Below the pieces are notes generated by a model, which worked only from the letters and a program-made list of their open reading frames with translations, had not been told where the DNA came from and did not search any database. From NCBI GenBank assembly GCA_937927675.1, contig CALBSG010000110.1, positions 1 to 64,000 on the forward strand: DNA of 64,000 nt, given 5' to 3'. The DNA is from an uncultured Paracoccaceae bacterium. GTDB lineage: Bacteria; Pseudomonadota; Alphaproteobacteria; Rhodobacterales; Rhodobacteraceae. Made by a program: the position numbers and the translations under genes. Of the stretch, positions 16,123 through 29,519 are shown piece after piece (the stretch's first letter is position 1; each line of letters begins with the position of its first letter).

Positions 16123-17731
16123 CTTCGAAACTGATCTTGTTCCAGACATTGTATTTGCCCGAGGGCTTTCTCATCGGCAGACGTTTGATCTCGGTCTGCG
16201 TTGCCGCATCAAAGACAATCACCGCGCCGTCATCTTCCCAGATCGACACCAGCGCGCGGCTGCCATCCTTGGTGAATTCCGTATGTGCCACGGTCTTGCC
16301 CGGCGCGGGCGTGATGACCTTGACCACCTCCAAGGATTGCTTGTCGATGATATGCATCTCGCCTTTATGCGGGCCGGTAAAGACATCGGCCCACAGGTAA
16401 GGCGTGCCGGCATGGCTGCGCAGAAAGAACCCCGGTCCCGAGGTCTTGATAACCTTGACCAGCCGCCAATCTTCCATGTCGATCACGCTGATCGCCCCAT
16501 CGTTCAGATGCGGCACCGCCATCACCCGGCGACCGTCCCGCATCCAACTGATGCCCGACCCCAAATGCGGCATGCCGGGCAACGGCAGGCTGGCAATCTC
16601 GCGCCCGACATCCAGATTGACCACCACGCCGGTTTCGCCCTCGCGGTTGGCACCGATCAGGTTGCGATAGTCGGGGCTAAAGAAAAAGTCGTCCAAAGGC
16701 GCGGAAACCGCGATACGGCGGCGGGCAAAAAGGCCCTTCTCGACACCAATAGCCTCCTCCACCCCGGCCTCGTTGGAATGAACAAAGCCTTCTGGATAAG
16801 GGCCTCCGTCCACGGTGGTGGCAATTTCCCAAATCTCCGGCACATCCTTCAAGGCCAGCACGAACGTGCCACGCTGCGGGGCCTGATAGACCGCCGACAC
16901 CCGACTGGCCGTCCCGTCCTTGCCCGCAACCTCTACCACCTTGGCGACGGTCAGATCACCGGTCGACAGAATGGTCAGCGTCGAGGGCAGATAGTTCGCC
17001 ACCGCCAGCCACTTGCCATCCGCACTCATCGCAATGTTGCGGCTGTTCAGCCCGGCGCGCACTTGGCCCACAACGGAAAGCGACCACAGATCATATTTCT
17101 GCACCCAACCGTCGCGCGACATGATGAACACATAGCGCCCGTCAGGACTGAACTTCGGCCCGCCATGCACCGCAAAGGGGGTCTGGAACCGGTCCAAAAC
17201 CTCAAACGTGTCGCCATCCAGCACCGAGACATGGTGATCCCCAGTTTCGACCACCAAGGTCACATTCATCGGATCGGCCTTGAACACCGGCGCCACGGCT
17301 GGGTGATAGCCTGCCTCCATCTGGCGTGAGGCTGCTATTTCAGCCGCCCCCCAAACCGGAACATCGGCCAAGGGAGAGGAGACATAGGCCGCCACGGCCG
17401 CAATTTCCGGCGCCGAAAGCGTGGCGGCAAAACCCGGCATCTGGGTCATCGCCCGGCCCTGCCCGATCACGGCTTCCAGCTTTTCGCCCTTCAATCGCCC
17501 CAGATTTTCCGGCAAAAGCGCAGGCCCCGTGCCGCCCAATCGGCTTTCGGCATGGCAACTTGCGCAAAGATCGCGGTATATCAGCGCCCCATTCGGCTGT
17601 GCAAAAGCCGGCCCCGCCAAACTCAGGCCAAGCAAAAGCGCGGCAGCTTTACCTTGGCCCCAATATCCCCCGCGGAGCGTCCGACGCCGGGCCGAAACCC
17701 CGATCTCAGAGAAACTGATGCGCCGGATCAT
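16106..17731 (-). CDS. nirN: NirN, cytochrome cd1-like dihydro-heme d1 dehydrogenase
   Basis: 541 residues from ATG 17731. A signal peptide ends at about residue 44 (GPAFA); a cytochrome c domain with CASCH (56-60) follows, then an eight-bladed heme d1-type propeller (repeats such as [16 protein letters not shown] and [14 protein letters not shown]). NirN is a NirS paralogue that completes heme d1 by oxidising dihydro-heme d1 in the periplasm and hands it on to NirS. It overlaps nirJ by 26 bases at the end of the heme d1 gene series. Confidence 0.92.
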   Translation of the reverse strand: MIRRISFSEIGVSARRRTLRGGYWGQGKAAALLLGLSLAGPAFAQPNGALIYRDLCASCHAESRLGGTGPALLPENLGRLKGEKLEAVIGQGRAMTQMPGFAATLSAPEIAAVAAYVSSPLADVPVWGAAEIAASRQMEAGYHPAVAPVFKADPMNVTLVVETGDHHVSVLDGDTFEVLDRFQTPFAVHGGPKFSPDGRYVFIMSRDGWVQKYDLWSLSVVGQVRAGLNSRNIAMSADGKWLAVANYLPSTLTILSTGDLTVAKVVEVAGKDGTASRVSAVYQAPQRGTFVLALKDVPEIWEIATTVDGGPYPEGFVHSNEAGVEEAIGVEKGLFARRRIAVSAPLDDFFFSPDYRNLIGANREGETGVVVNLDVGREIASLPLPGMPHLGSGISWMRDGRRVMAVPHLNDGAISVIDMEDWRLVKVIKTSGPGFFLRSHAGTPYLWADVFTGPHKGEMHIIDKQSLEVVKVITPAPGKTVAHTEFTKDGSRALVSIWEDDGAVIVFDAATQTEIKRLPMRKPSGKYNVWNKISFEDGTSH

Positions 17732-18920
17732 GGCTTTTCCCTCGGAACGGTGTGACTTCCAGCCGCAAGGCCTCCTCGGCGCCGATCTCGGCATTCGACA
17801 GATAGCAGGCCGGGTCTTCGGCCCAAGGATCGCCCGTCACCTGCAAGGCGCGGATGCGGGTGTTGCCGCCGCAAACCGCCTGAAACGCACAGGCCCAGCA
17901 GCGGCCTTTCAACGGACGCGGACGCTGACGCAGGGTCGCCAGCATCGCATCCGAACCTGTCCACAGCTCAGAAAACTTGGCGGTCTTGACCGAACCGACG
18001 GTGTAATCTGACCAATAGGTGTCCGGGTGCACCTTGCCCTGCGGGTCGATATTCGCAACGCCCAGCCCACTGGAATTGCCGCCCCACGCCTCCAGATGCG
18101 CCCGCACATGGGCCACCTTGGCGGCGTCGAAATTCCGCTCCACCCAGTTCAGAAAATAGACCGCATCGGCGTCATTGTTGCCTGTGACGATCTCCAGCGG
18201 TTGATCTTCGGCCACGGCGACCCAAGCCCGGTCGATCAGCTGGTCCATCGCGTGCCGGGTGCGCGCGCGCGCAGTGTCTTCGCCGCGGTTCTTGTCGCCG
18301 CGCCCGGCATAGACGAGGTGGGAAAGGTAAAACTTGTCCACCCCTTCGGCGTCGCACAGGTCCATCATCGCGGGCAGCATATGGGCGTTGTCCTCGGTGA
18401 TCGTATAGCGCAGCCCCACCTTCACGCCCTTGGCCTTGCAGGCCCGCACCCCGGCCAGAGCATCATCAAACGCGCCCTCTACCCCACGGAACCAGTCATT
18501 CATCTGCCCGATGCCGTCCAAGGATATACCGACATAATCGAAGCCCAGATCGGCAATTCGGTCGATGTGCTCCGCCACCTTGGTACCATTGGTCGAAAGC
18601 GACAGATGCCGGAAGCCCAGCTCTTTGGCGCGTTCAGCCAGCGGAAAAAAGTCGAACCGGCTTAAAGGTTCGCCCCCCGACAAGATCAGCGCCGGGATGC
18701 CAAAGTCTTTCAGATCGTCCAGCACACCCAGCGCCTGTTCGTGCGAAAGCTCGCCCGGAAACGGCACATCGGCGCTGGTCGTATAGCAATGGCGGCATTT
18801 CAGGTTGCAGGTGCGGGTCAGGTTCCAGATCACCACGGGTTTCACCCCACCCGCCGCCGTCCGACGGCGCGGCGGTGTTGGGGCGACAAGTTCTTGCATA
18901 TATTGCGTCAGGCGAAACAT
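17706..18920 (-). CDS. nirJ: NirJ, radical SAM heme d1 biosynthesis protein
   Basis: 404 residues. The radical SAM cluster motif is Cys38, Cys42, Cys45 (CNLKCRHC); a C-terminal SPASM-like region ([18 protein letters not shown]) supplies ligands for a second cluster. NirJ replaces two propionate side chains of the isobacteriochlorin precursor by oxo groups in heme d1 synthesis. The start ATG overlaps the nirH stop as TGATG. Confidence 0.95.
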   Translation of the reverse strand: MFRLTQYMQELVAPTPPRRRTAAGGVKPVVIWNLTRTCNLKCRHCYTTSADVPFPGELSHEQALGVLDDLKDFGIPALILSGGEPLSRFDFFPLAERAKELGFRHLSLSTNGTKVAEHIDRIADLGFDYVGISLDGIGQMNDWFRGVEGAFDDALAGVRACKAKGVKVGLRYTITEDNAHMLPAMMDLCDAEGVDKFYLSHLVYAGRGDKNRGEDTARARTRHAMDQLIDRAWVAVAEDQPLEIVTGNNDADAVYFLNWVERNFDAAKVAHVRAHLEAWGGNSSGLGVANIDPQGKVHPDTYWSDYTVGSVKTAKFSELWTGSDAMLATLRQRPRPLKGRCWACAFQAVCGGNTRIRALQVTGDPWAEDPACYLSNAEIGAEEALRLEVTPFRGKSHDPAHQFL

Positions 18921-19405
18921 CAGCCTTCTCCGGTCAGGCGCAACCCGGTCTTTTTCAGGATCCGGGTCGAATAAAGAATGTCATGGCCGCGGCAGGCCTG
19001 ACCCAAAAGGGCGGCCACCTCGGCGCGTTTGGCCTCCACCTCGGCGCGGTCGGCACCGTGCAGCATGGCAAAGAGGTTATAGGGCCAGTCGGGCAGCGCG
19101 CGCGGGCGCAGGTAGCAATGGCTGACAAAGTCGAGCGCACCCACTTTGGCGCCCAGCGCGAGCGCCTGATCATCGGCCACATCCCAAACGCTCATCCCAT
19201 TTGCCACCATGCCCAAAGCATAGTGATTGGGGGCAAGGGCCACGCGGCGGATGATGCCCGCCTCTTGCATCGCCGCCATCCGGGCGATCACCTCGGCCTC
19301 GTCCAGCCCAAGCCACCCCCCCACCTCGGCATAAGGGGCGGCAGCCATTGGCAGCCCCCCGGCGGTGGCGGCGATGATCTTGCGGTCTGTGGCGTCGATG
19401 CTCAT
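18920..19405 (-). CDS. nirH: NirH, siroheme decarboxylase subunit
   Basis: 161 residues with an N-terminal AsnC/Lrp-like winged helix and a C-terminal alpha/beta domain, the layout of the NirD/L/G/H family. With its partners it decarboxylates siroheme to 12,18-didecarboxysiroheme. The block [11 protein letters not shown] is typical of NirH and NirL. It overlaps both nirG upstream (ATGA) and nirJ downstream. Confidence 0.88.
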   Translation of the reverse strand: MSIDATDRKIIAATAGGLPMAAAPYAEVGGWLGLDEAEVIARMAAMQEAGIIRRVALAPNHYALGMVANGMSVWDVADDQALALGAKVGALDFVSHCYLRPRALPDWPYNLFAMLHGADRAEVEAKRAEVAALLGQACRGHDILYSTRILKKTGLRLTGEG

Positions 19406-19875
19406 GCGGCAACCCGGAACCCGATGAAGAATTCGTGCAGTTTTGGGAAACGCAGCACCTTCAGCCCCGTTTCCCGTTCAATCCGCGCCGCCGCCTTGCC
19501 GATGCCTTCGGGCTTTTCACAAGCCAGAACGAACCACATGTTCAGCCGGTGCGCGCGTTCATAATTATGCGCCACCTCGGGCAGGGCATTGACCAAAGTC
19601 ACGACCTCTTCAAATCGCGCTTGCGGCACGTCCATAGCGCAAAGGCAAAACGCCCCGCCCATCGCCTCGGCGTCATAAAACGGGCCAAAGCGGGTGATCG
19701 CGCCGATTTCGCGCAGGCGCGTCAGCCGCACAATCAGATCCCCCTCGGCCACACCCAAGCCCTCGCCCGCATCGGCAAAGGGGCGCGGGGTCAGGGGAAA
19801 GCCGACCTGTAGCGCGTTCAGGATGGCGCGGTCGGTGGTGTCCAGACTGCCGTCGGGCAGGCGCGTGCGTCTCAT
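19402..19875 (-). CDS. nirG: NirG, siroheme decarboxylase subunit
   Basis: 157 residues from ATG 19875, which overlaps the nirDL stop by ATGA; the longer open frame would run into nirDL. An AsnC-like HTH region (DTTDRAILNALQVGFPLTPRPF) and the block HNYERAHRLNMWFVLA identify the NirD/G type. It is one of the subunits of the siroheme decarboxylase set. Confidence 0.88.
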   Translation of the reverse strand: MRRTRLPDGSLDTTDRAILNALQVGFPLTPRPFADAGEGLGVAEGDLIVRLTRLREIGAITRFGPFYDAEAMGGAFCLCAMDVPQARFEEVVTLVNALPEVAHNYERAHRLNMWFVLACEKPEGIGKAAARIERETGLKVLRFPKLHEFFIGFRVAA

Positions 19876-20846
19876 GGGGCGGCCTCCACGATATGGGCGC
19901 CGGTCTGTTTGAAACACCGGAGCGAGAACAAGGGTTTCGACATCGCGCCAGCAAGGTCAGGCAGCGCGCGGGCGGCCTCCAGCACCTCCAGCGCGGCGGC
20001 GCGGCTGGTGCCGTGGATCATGGAATACAGCGCATAGGGCCAAACCCCCGGCACCGTCTTGCGGCGGTAGCACAACGTCACCCCCGGCAGCGCGGCCAAG
20101 GCCTGCCCTGCGGCGTCAATCCGGTGTTCTGGCAGATCCCAGACCACCATGGCGTTCGAGGTATAGCCCAGCGCCCGATGCCGAACGATCACCCCCAACC
20201 GCGTGATGATCCGGGCGCGGCAGAGGGCCGCGATCCGGTCCAACACAGCCTCCTCCTCCCCCAAAGCGGCGAAAGGATGCGGCACCAGGGGCAAACCTTG
20301 CGCCAAGCCGTGCAACAGCACGCGGTCGCGGTCACTCAACGCCAGAGGTTCCGCAGGGCGATCCGCCGCCATCGCTTGCCGGACGCCCTTCAGGCGAAAC
20401 CCAAGATCAATGTTGAACGCGCGTTCAAGCCGCAGATCCAGCACAGGCAAGCCGGTTGCCGCCTCGATCCGGCAAAGGCAGGCGGCCAGCGGTGCCGTGC
20501 CCGACGCGGTGGCGACGAACCACAGGTTCCAGCTGTCCTCGCGCTGGTAGGAATGGTTCACCCCCGGCTCGGCGCCGACCAGCGCGGCCACTTCCTCCAA
20601 CCGGTCCGCAGGCACGGCCAGCGCCGCCAGCGTGCTGGCCCCGGCGGTATTTGGCCGCACCGTCGCGCCGACCCGCGCCACCTTGCCCTCGGCGATCAGC
20701 CGGGTCAGCCGGGCGATCACCTGACGTTCCGAAATGCCCAAATGCACCCCGATCGCAGCATAGGGCCGGGCGACCAGCGGCAGATCACGCTGGAATTCGT
20801 CCAAAAGCCGCGCGTCGATGGGGTCAAAGTGCAGCATCGCCGTCAA
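19872..20846 (-). CDS. nirDL: NirDL fusion, siroheme decarboxylase
   Basis: 324 residues, twice the size of NirG or NirH. The first half (about 1-165; FDPIDARLLDEFQRDLPLVARPYAAIG, then HSYQREDSWNLWFVA) is NirD-like and the second (from about 170; LALSDRDRVLLHGLAQGLPLVPHPFAALG, then GVWPYALYSMIHG) is NirL-like. Fused NirDL proteins are known from Paracoccus and catalyse siroheme decarboxylation. Overlaps with nirF (ATGA) and nirG keep the four domains in one translated block. Confidence 0.92.
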   Translation of the reverse strand: MTAMLHFDPIDARLLDEFQRDLPLVARPYAAIGVHLGISERQVIARLTRLIAEGKVARVGATVRPNTAGASTLAALAVPADRLEEVAALVGAEPGVNHSYQREDSWNLWFVATASGTAPLAACLCRIEAATGLPVLDLRLERAFNIDLGFRLKGVRQAMAADRPAEPLALSDRDRVLLHGLAQGLPLVPHPFAALGEEEAVLDRIAALCRARIITRLGVIVRHRALGYTSNAMVVWDLPEHRIDAAGQALAALPGVTLCYRRKTVPGVWPYALYSMIHGTSRAAALEVLEAARALPDLAGAMSKPLFSLRCFKQTGAHIVEAAP

Positions 20847-21997
20847 AGCCCCGTCTGATGCGCGCGCGCGGTAAAGAAGATGCCGCTCGGCGCCTCGGCT
20901 GCCACCTCGCCGACCTTTTCACGGGTCTTGGTGTCGTAGATCATCACCCGGTTGTCATCGCGCGCCGAAATCCAGACTTCGGCCCCGCGCGGGGCAAACT
21001 CCATGTGCAAAATGGCCTTGCCGGGGGTCAGCGTGGCCACAACCTCGTGACTGCGGCTGTCCACCACCTGCACCACATCATTCAGGGGAGTGGCGAAGTT
21101 GACCCAGACATAGGGGCTGGCGGGCTGGGCAATGATAAACACCGGCTGGCCATGAACGGGGGTGGTCGCCGTGGTCTTTTGGCTGGCCCGGTCCACCCAG
21201 AGGATTTCGTGACGACCGACCGCAGGCAGGGCATATTGCCCTTCGGTAAAGGCCCAGCTTTGCAGATGGGGCATCTTGTAGACCGGCATGTCTTCGCCCG
21301 TCTTGCCGTAATCGGTCAGGAATTTCTGCGGCGGGGCGTCCGGGTTCCACAGATCAAAGGCCGTGACCCCCTTTTCGCCAAAGAGGCCAACAAGGAAGGT
21401 GTGGGCATCATCGGTCAACACAGCGTCAAAGGGGTTCTTTCCGGCATTGCCGATCATCTGGATGGCGGGCGTGGGGCCGGAAAAATCGCCCAAGAACACG
21501 TCGCCGGTGTCCCAGACTGTCCAAGCGAACCGGCGGCCGGGCACATCCACCAGACCCACCGTTTTGCCCTTTGCCGGGATGTCGGCAACCAGCGCCAGCG
21601 TTTCGGCGTCAAACACCTTGACCCCGCCGGGTTCGTAATTCGACACGGCAACCAACTTGCCGTCATCGCTGATCGCCCCACCTATGGAATTGCCCGCCTG
21701 CACGGTGCGCGCAGCAATGGTGCGGGTCAGAAGGTCGACCTTGGTCAGCCCGCCATCGCGGCCAAAGACGTAGGCAAAGCGTTCGTCGGGGGAATAGGTC
21801 AGCGAAGCGTGGCTCAGATCGCCAAGCCCCTCGATCCGACCAAGGGCGGCGCGGTCGGACCGGTCGATCAGCACAAGGCTGCCAGTGGCGCGTTCGATCA
21901 CCAGCCCCAAATCACCCGTGGCCGTGGCTTGCGGCAGATCGGCCGCAAACGCGGCAGAGGTCATCAGCACCAAGGCAAGCGAAGGCAAGAACCGCAT
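20843..21997 (-). CDS. nirF: NirF, heme d1 biosynthesis protein
   Basis: 384 residues: a signal peptide (1-19, ending AFA) and a single d1-type beta propeller related to NirS and NirN, without a heme c motif. NirF acts in the periplasm in late heme d1 assembly, with NirN and NirS. Conserved blocks include YSPDERFAYVFGRDGGLTK and HMEFAPRGAEVWISARDDN. It lies four bases after nirC. Confidence 0.92.
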   Translation of the reverse strand: MRFLPSLALVLMTSAAFAADLPQATATGDLGLVIERATGSLVLIDRSDRAALGRIEGLGDLSHASLTYSPDERFAYVFGRDGGLTKVDLLTRTIAARTVQAGNSIGGAISDDGKLVAVSNYEPGGVKVFDAETLALVADIPAKGKTVGLVDVPGRRFAWTVWDTGDVFLGDFSGPTPAIQMIGNAGKNPFDAVLTDDAHTFLVGLFGEKGVTAFDLWNPDAPPQKFLTDYGKTGEDMPVYKMPHLQSWAFTEGQYALPAVGRHEILWVDRASQKTTATTPVHGQPVFIIAQPASPYVWVNFATPLNDVVQVVDSRSHEVVATLTPGKAILHMEFAPRGAEVWISARDDNRVMIYDTKTREKVGEVAAEAPSGIFFTARAHQTGL

Positions 21998-22001
21998 GGG
22001 T

Positions 22002-22376
22002 CTATTCCTTTTCTTTCAGATAGTTCGCGATCCACAGCGCCTCGTCCTCGGTCATCAGGGGGCGCCAAGGCGGCATGGCGGTGCCGGGAATGCCATCAAG
22101 AATGATAAGCGCGAGCCCTTCAGGTTCAGCGTTGGCCAGTGCCTCGGCCGTCAGGGGGCGACCAAGGCCGCCTTTCAGCGTCAGCCCGTGACAGGATCCG
22201 CAGTCTTGCAGGACCATATGTTCCAGCGCGCGAGCGCGTGCGGGGAGAACCTCGGCAAAGGCGGGACAGGCGACCAAGACCAACGTCGCGCACGCCATGA
22301 GCACGGCACGCGGGCGTCTTGTCTCCCTGCGAGCGGGCCAGAACATACCCGACGAGGTGCGCCAGACGTCACGCAT
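22002..22376 (-). CDS. nirC: NirC, small cytochrome c
   Basis: 124 residues from ATG 22376, which overlaps the nirE stop by eight bases. A hydrophobic signal segment (VLMACATLVLVACPAFA) is followed by a single heme c site, CGSCH, and the C-terminal MPPWRPLMTEDEALWIANYL holds the methionine ligand. NirC has been proposed as an electron donor to NirS or in heme d1 maturation. A shorter start at an internal Met would still give a signal peptide. Confidence 0.88.
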   Translation of the reverse strand: MRDVWRTSSGMFWPARRETRRPRAVLMACATLVLVACPAFAEVLPARARALEHMVLQDCGSCHGLTLKGGLGRPLTAEALANAEPEGLALIILDGIPGTAMPPWRPLMTEDEALWIANYLKEKE

Positions 22377-23187
22377 AAGCCGCCATCCCCGCGCCCTCGC
22401 AGGCAAGGGCGGCTGCCAAAAGGGCGGGCTCGTAAAGCGACACCACGCGCCCGATGATAAACAGGACCGGCGCCTCGGGCTGGGCATCTGCGACTGCTGC
22501 CGCGATGCCTGCGAGGTCCGACAGAACCCGCGTTTCGCGCGGCGTGGTGGCAGACGCGACAGCCAGCACCGGCGTTTCCGCCGCCAGCCCATGGGCAATC
22601 AGTTTGCCCGAAATCTCGGCAATATTGGCAACCCCCATATAGACGACCAGCGTGGTGTCACCGCTTGCGAGCGAAGCCCAGTCCAGATCCAGCGCACCAT
22701 CGCGGGCCCGGTGCCCGGTGACATAGCGCACGCCGGTTGCCAGACCGCGATGGGTCAGCGGCACGCCTGTCGAACAAGCCGCACCTTGGGCAGAGGTGAT
22801 GCCGGGTGTGTAATCGCAGGCGATCCCCACGGCGCGGCAGGCCTCGGCCTCTTCGCTGCCACGACCAAAGATCAAGGGATCGCCGCCCTTGACCCGCGCC
22901 ACGCGCAAGCCTTGCCGGGCAAGGTCGATCAGCATCGCGTTGATGCCGTCCTGTGGCACCTTATGCGCCTTGGGCAGTTTTCCCACATCGATCCGGCGAA
23001 TATGCGCCGGGATCAGCGCCATGATCTCGGGGCTGACGAGGCGATCATAAACCACCACATCGGCCTCGATCATCAGGCGCAGGGCGCGGCGGGTCAGCAA
23101 CTCGGGGTCGCCGGGGCCAGCGCCGATCAGATGCACATGGCCGGGCAAATGCGACTTGGGCGGGAAATCTTGGGACAGGACATTCAT
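22369..23187 (-). CDS. nirE: NirE, uroporphyrinogen-III C-methyltransferase
   Basis: 272 residues from ATG 23187; an in-frame GTG at 23250, which has a strong GGAGGGGG before it, would add 21 residues of uncharacteristic sequence. The SUMT blocks VHLIGAGPGDPELLT, VVVYDRLVS, VKGGDPLIFGRG and YTPGITSAQGAA are complete. NirE makes precorrin-2 for heme d1. It follows nirS with a hairpin between them. Confidence 0.93.
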   Translation of the reverse strand: MNVLSQDFPPKSHLPGHVHLIGAGPGDPELLTRRALRLMIEADVVVYDRLVSPEIMALIPAHIRRIDVGKLPKAHKVPQDGINAMLIDLARQGLRVARVKGGDPLIFGRGSEEAEACRAVGIACDYTPGITSAQGAACSTGVPLTHRGLATGVRYVTGHRARDGALDLDWASLASGDTTLVVYMGVANIAEISGKLIAHGLAAETPVLAVASATTPRETRVLSDLAGIAAAVADAQPEAPVLFIIGRVVSLYEPALLAAALACEGAGMAAYA

Positions 23188-23267
23188 CGCGCGCACCCCG
23201 GCTGGCAGATTGTATTTCTTGGAGAGGGAGAAGGCGGAGAGGCGCGCCACACGCCCCCTCCGCCCGC

Positions 23268-23297
23268 TTGGGGCCGCACCCGAAAGCGCGCCCCCAA
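23268..23297 (-). other. Intercistronic stem-loop between nirS and nirE
   Basis: On the minus-strand transcript a TTGGGG...CCCCAA stem, with a further GCG/CGC pairing inside it, lies 13 bases after the nirS stop. No U tract follows, so partial termination or 3'-end stabilisation of an abundant nirS message is more likely than a full stop. Confidence 0.5.
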
Positions 23298-23310
23298 TCT
23301 TGAGCGACGC

Positions 23311-27226
<3,916 letters not shown>

Positions 27227-27246
27227 GAATTCAAGGACCAAACGAG

Positions 27247-28446
27247 ATGTTCAAACGCCTGTTTTCTCAAGGTTTCCGCATCTTTTTCCTTGCGGCCTGC
27301 CTGTTTTCCCTTGTGTCGATGGCCATCTGGGAAGGGTTTTTGTGGCTGCAAGCCTTTGCCGATGGCAGCGCCTTTCCGCCTGCGATGGCGCCGCATCTGT
27401 GGCATGCCCATGAGATGATTTTCGGCTATGGCGGGGCGGTACTGGCCGGGTTCTTCCTGACCGCGGTGCCGAACTGGACCGGGGGGAAATCCGCACCCGA
27501 GCGGTTCATCGCACTGGTCTTTGCGCTGTGGCTGGCGGGGCGGCTTGGCTTTTGGTTTTCTGCCAGCCTGCCGCCCACGCTGGTGGCCGTGGCCGATCTG
27601 GCCTTTGTGCCTGCGCTGGGGGTAAAGATTGCCGCCCAATTGCTGGCCCGACCGAAACCGCAGCAGATGATCTTTCTTCTGGCACTGTCGCTGCTGTGGA
27701 TCGGCAATCTGATGTGCCATCTGGAATGGCTTGGCGTGCTGCGCGATGGCGTGGCGCCGGGCCTGCGGGCAGGTCTTTTGACGCTGGTGGCAATGATCGC
27801 CATTCTGGGGGGGCGGGTCACCCCCGGCTTTACCCGCAACGCCATGGTGGCCGCAGGGCGCGAAACCGGGTTGCCGCAAAACCCCGCGTGGCTGGCCTAT
27901 GCCACCACCGCCCCGACCTTGGCCCTGCCCCCGGTTGTGCTGCTGGGTCTTCCGGATCTGGTTCTTGCCGCCCTCGCCTTGATCGCCGGGGCCGCCGCCC
28001 TGATCCGCGTCGCGCTGTGGCGGGGCTATTGGACCCTGCCTCGCCCGATTCTGTGGACGCTGCATCTGTCTTATGCGCTGGCCGGGCTTGGCCTGATCGC
28101 CTTGGGATTGGCTGCGCTGAACATCGGCACGGAATTGGCCGCGCTGCATCTTTTGGGCGTCGGGGCTGTGGGGGGCATGACGCTGTCCGTGCTGTCGCGC
28201 GCAAGCCTTGGCCATTCGGGTCGCCCCTTGCACGCGCCGCCCGCGCTGGCCGCCGCCTATGGGATGATGCCGCTGGCCACGCTTGCCCGGTTCCTCGCCT
28301 CGACCCTGCCCGCGTGGCACGATGCGGCCAGCCTGACAGCCGGAGCGCTGTGGCTTGCCGCCTTTGCGCTGGCGCTTTTCGCGCTGTGGCCCGCGCTTTT
28401 GCAGCCACGCCCAGCCCGCAAGCCTGTCGGAGATCCGCCCGCATGA
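27247..28446 (+). CDS. NnrS-family multi-spanning membrane protein
   Basis: 399 residues from ATG 27247 (AAGGA nine bases upstream); ATG 27223, overlapping the nirI stop, is an alternative. About twelve hydrophobic segments and the blocks LWHAHEMIFGYGGAVLAGFFLTAVPNWTG and GGRVTPGFTRNAM identify NnrS, a heme- and copper-containing membrane protein linked to relief of nitrosative stress and found with denitrification genes. Its place between nirI and nirX is less usual. It overlaps nirX by ATGA. Confidence 0.9.
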   Translation: MFKRLFSQGFRIFFLAACLFSLVSMAIWEGFLWLQAFADGSAFPPAMAPHLWHAHEMIFGYGGAVLAGFFLTAVPNWTGGKSAPERFIALVFALWLAGRLGFWFSASLPPTLVAVADLAFVPALGVKIAAQLLARPKPQQMIFLLALSLLWIGNLMCHLEWLGVLRDGVAPGLRAGLLTLVAMIAILGGRVTPGFTRNAMVAAGRETGLPQNPAWLAYATTAPTLALPPVVLLGLPDLVLAALALIAGAAALIRVALWRGYWTLPRPILWTLHLSYALAGLGLIALGLAALNIGTELAALHLLGVGAVGGMTLSVLSRASLGHSGRPLHAPPALAAAYGMMPLATLARFLASTLPAWHDAASLTAGALWLAAFALALFALWPALLQPRPARKPVGDPPA

Positions 28447-29336
28447 GCATCGCCCCCCAAACCCCGCCCACCCTGATCCGCCGTCGCCGCTTTCTTGCGC
28501 TGAGCGCCTGCGCCCTGATCCCGCAGCGGGCTCATGCCGCCACATGGTCCGGCACGGGCTTTGGTGCGGCACTGTCGCTGCAATTGGTCGGCGGCAGCCC
28601 AAGGCAAACCGCCCACGCCTTTGCCCGTGTCGAACGGGAAATCATCCGGATCGAGGCGATGGCGTCGCTTTACCGCGATTCCAGTCTGACGCGGCTCAAT
28701 CGCGATGGGCATCTGGCCTATCCCTCGCAAGATCTGTTGGATCTTCTGGGTCTTGCAGGTCGGGTCCATGCCGCAACCGATGGGGTGTTCGACCCCACGG
28801 TACAGCCGCTTTATCTTGCACGGGCCACAGGCCAGCCACCGGACCACGACCTGATCGGTTGGGATCGGGTGCAGATCGGCGTGCAAGGGATAAGGCTGGG
28901 GCGCGGACAGGCCCTGACATTGAACGGCATTGCCCAAGGCTGGGCCGCCGACCGCATCGCGCACATCCTGCGCGAGGCAGGTTTTGGTCAAGCCTTGATC
29001 GACATGGGCGAGGTGCAGGCCCTTGGGATGCGGGCCGCGGGCACGCCTTGGCGCGGGCGGATCGAAACCCCTGAAGGCCAAGCTCTGGCCGAGGTGTCAC
29101 TGACCGATCGGGCGCTGGCAACCTCATCGCCCTATGGCACAAGGATCGGCGCGCAGGGCCTGCCGCATATTCTGGGACCACAGGGGCAAGACCCTGTGTG
29201 GAACACCGTCTCGGTCAGCGCGCCCAGCGCGGCGCTTGCCGATGCGCTGTCAACGGCCTTTTGCCTAATGTCAAAGCCCGCAATAGATCGCGCGCTTACG
29301 ACATTCCCGCAGGCGCGGCTAGAAGCCGTCATCTGA
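28443..29336 (+). CDS. nirX: NirX, ApbE-family FMN transferase
   Basis: 297 residues from ATG 28443. A Tat-like signal (RRRRFLALSACALIPQRAHA) directs export. ApbE motifs follow: SLYRDSSLTRLN, TDGVFDPTVQPLY, LNGIAQGWAADRI, IDMGEVQALG and the C-terminal SVSAPSAALADALSTAF. ApbE proteins attach FMN from FAD to threonine or serine in periplasmic domains, here most likely NirI. This is the last gene before a 183-bp gap leading to norC. Confidence 0.92.
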   Translation: MSIAPQTPPTLIRRRRFLALSACALIPQRAHAATWSGTGFGAALSLQLVGGSPRQTAHAFARVEREIIRIEAMASLYRDSSLTRLNRDGHLAYPSQDLLDLLGLAGRVHAATDGVFDPTVQPLYLARATGQPPDHDLIGWDRVQIGVQGIRLGRGQALTLNGIAQGWAADRIAHILREAGFGQALIDMGEVQALGMRAAGTPWRGRIETPEGQALAEVSLTDRALATSSPYGTRIGAQGLPHILGPQGQDPVWNTVSVSAPSAALADALSTAFCLMSKPAIDRALTTFPQARLEAVI

Positions 29337-29438
29337 CTGATTTCAGACCAAGACCCGCGCCCATGCATGGCATGGCACGGGCGCCGCGCACCAAAATTCA
29401 CCTGAAATTTCGTCCCCGCCAAGACTCTTGCCCGTCGG

Positions 29439-29452
29439 TTGACTTTTGTTAA
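29439..29452 (+). promoter_or_regulatory. Nnr/Dnr-type box upstream of norC
   Basis: TTGACTTTTGTTAA differs from the nirS-nirI box only in one spacer base. Its centre is 74 bases before the norC ATG, leaving room for a start site about 41.5 bases downstream near 29487 and a leader with GGAAGGA before norC. It indicates joint nitric-oxide-dependent control of nir and nor. The remaining 29337-29519 gap shows no gene. Confidence 0.75.
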
Positions 29453-29519
29453 GGCCGCAGACCCGCGAAGGCTTCACAGGTTCTTTACCTGAAACCGCCT
29501 CTGGGAAGGACATATCGCC

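Noticed and set aside
29337..29400. Weak dyad after nirX (GCCC...GGGC around ATGCATGGCATG)
   Set aside because: Interrupted short stem without a T tract; may be chance.
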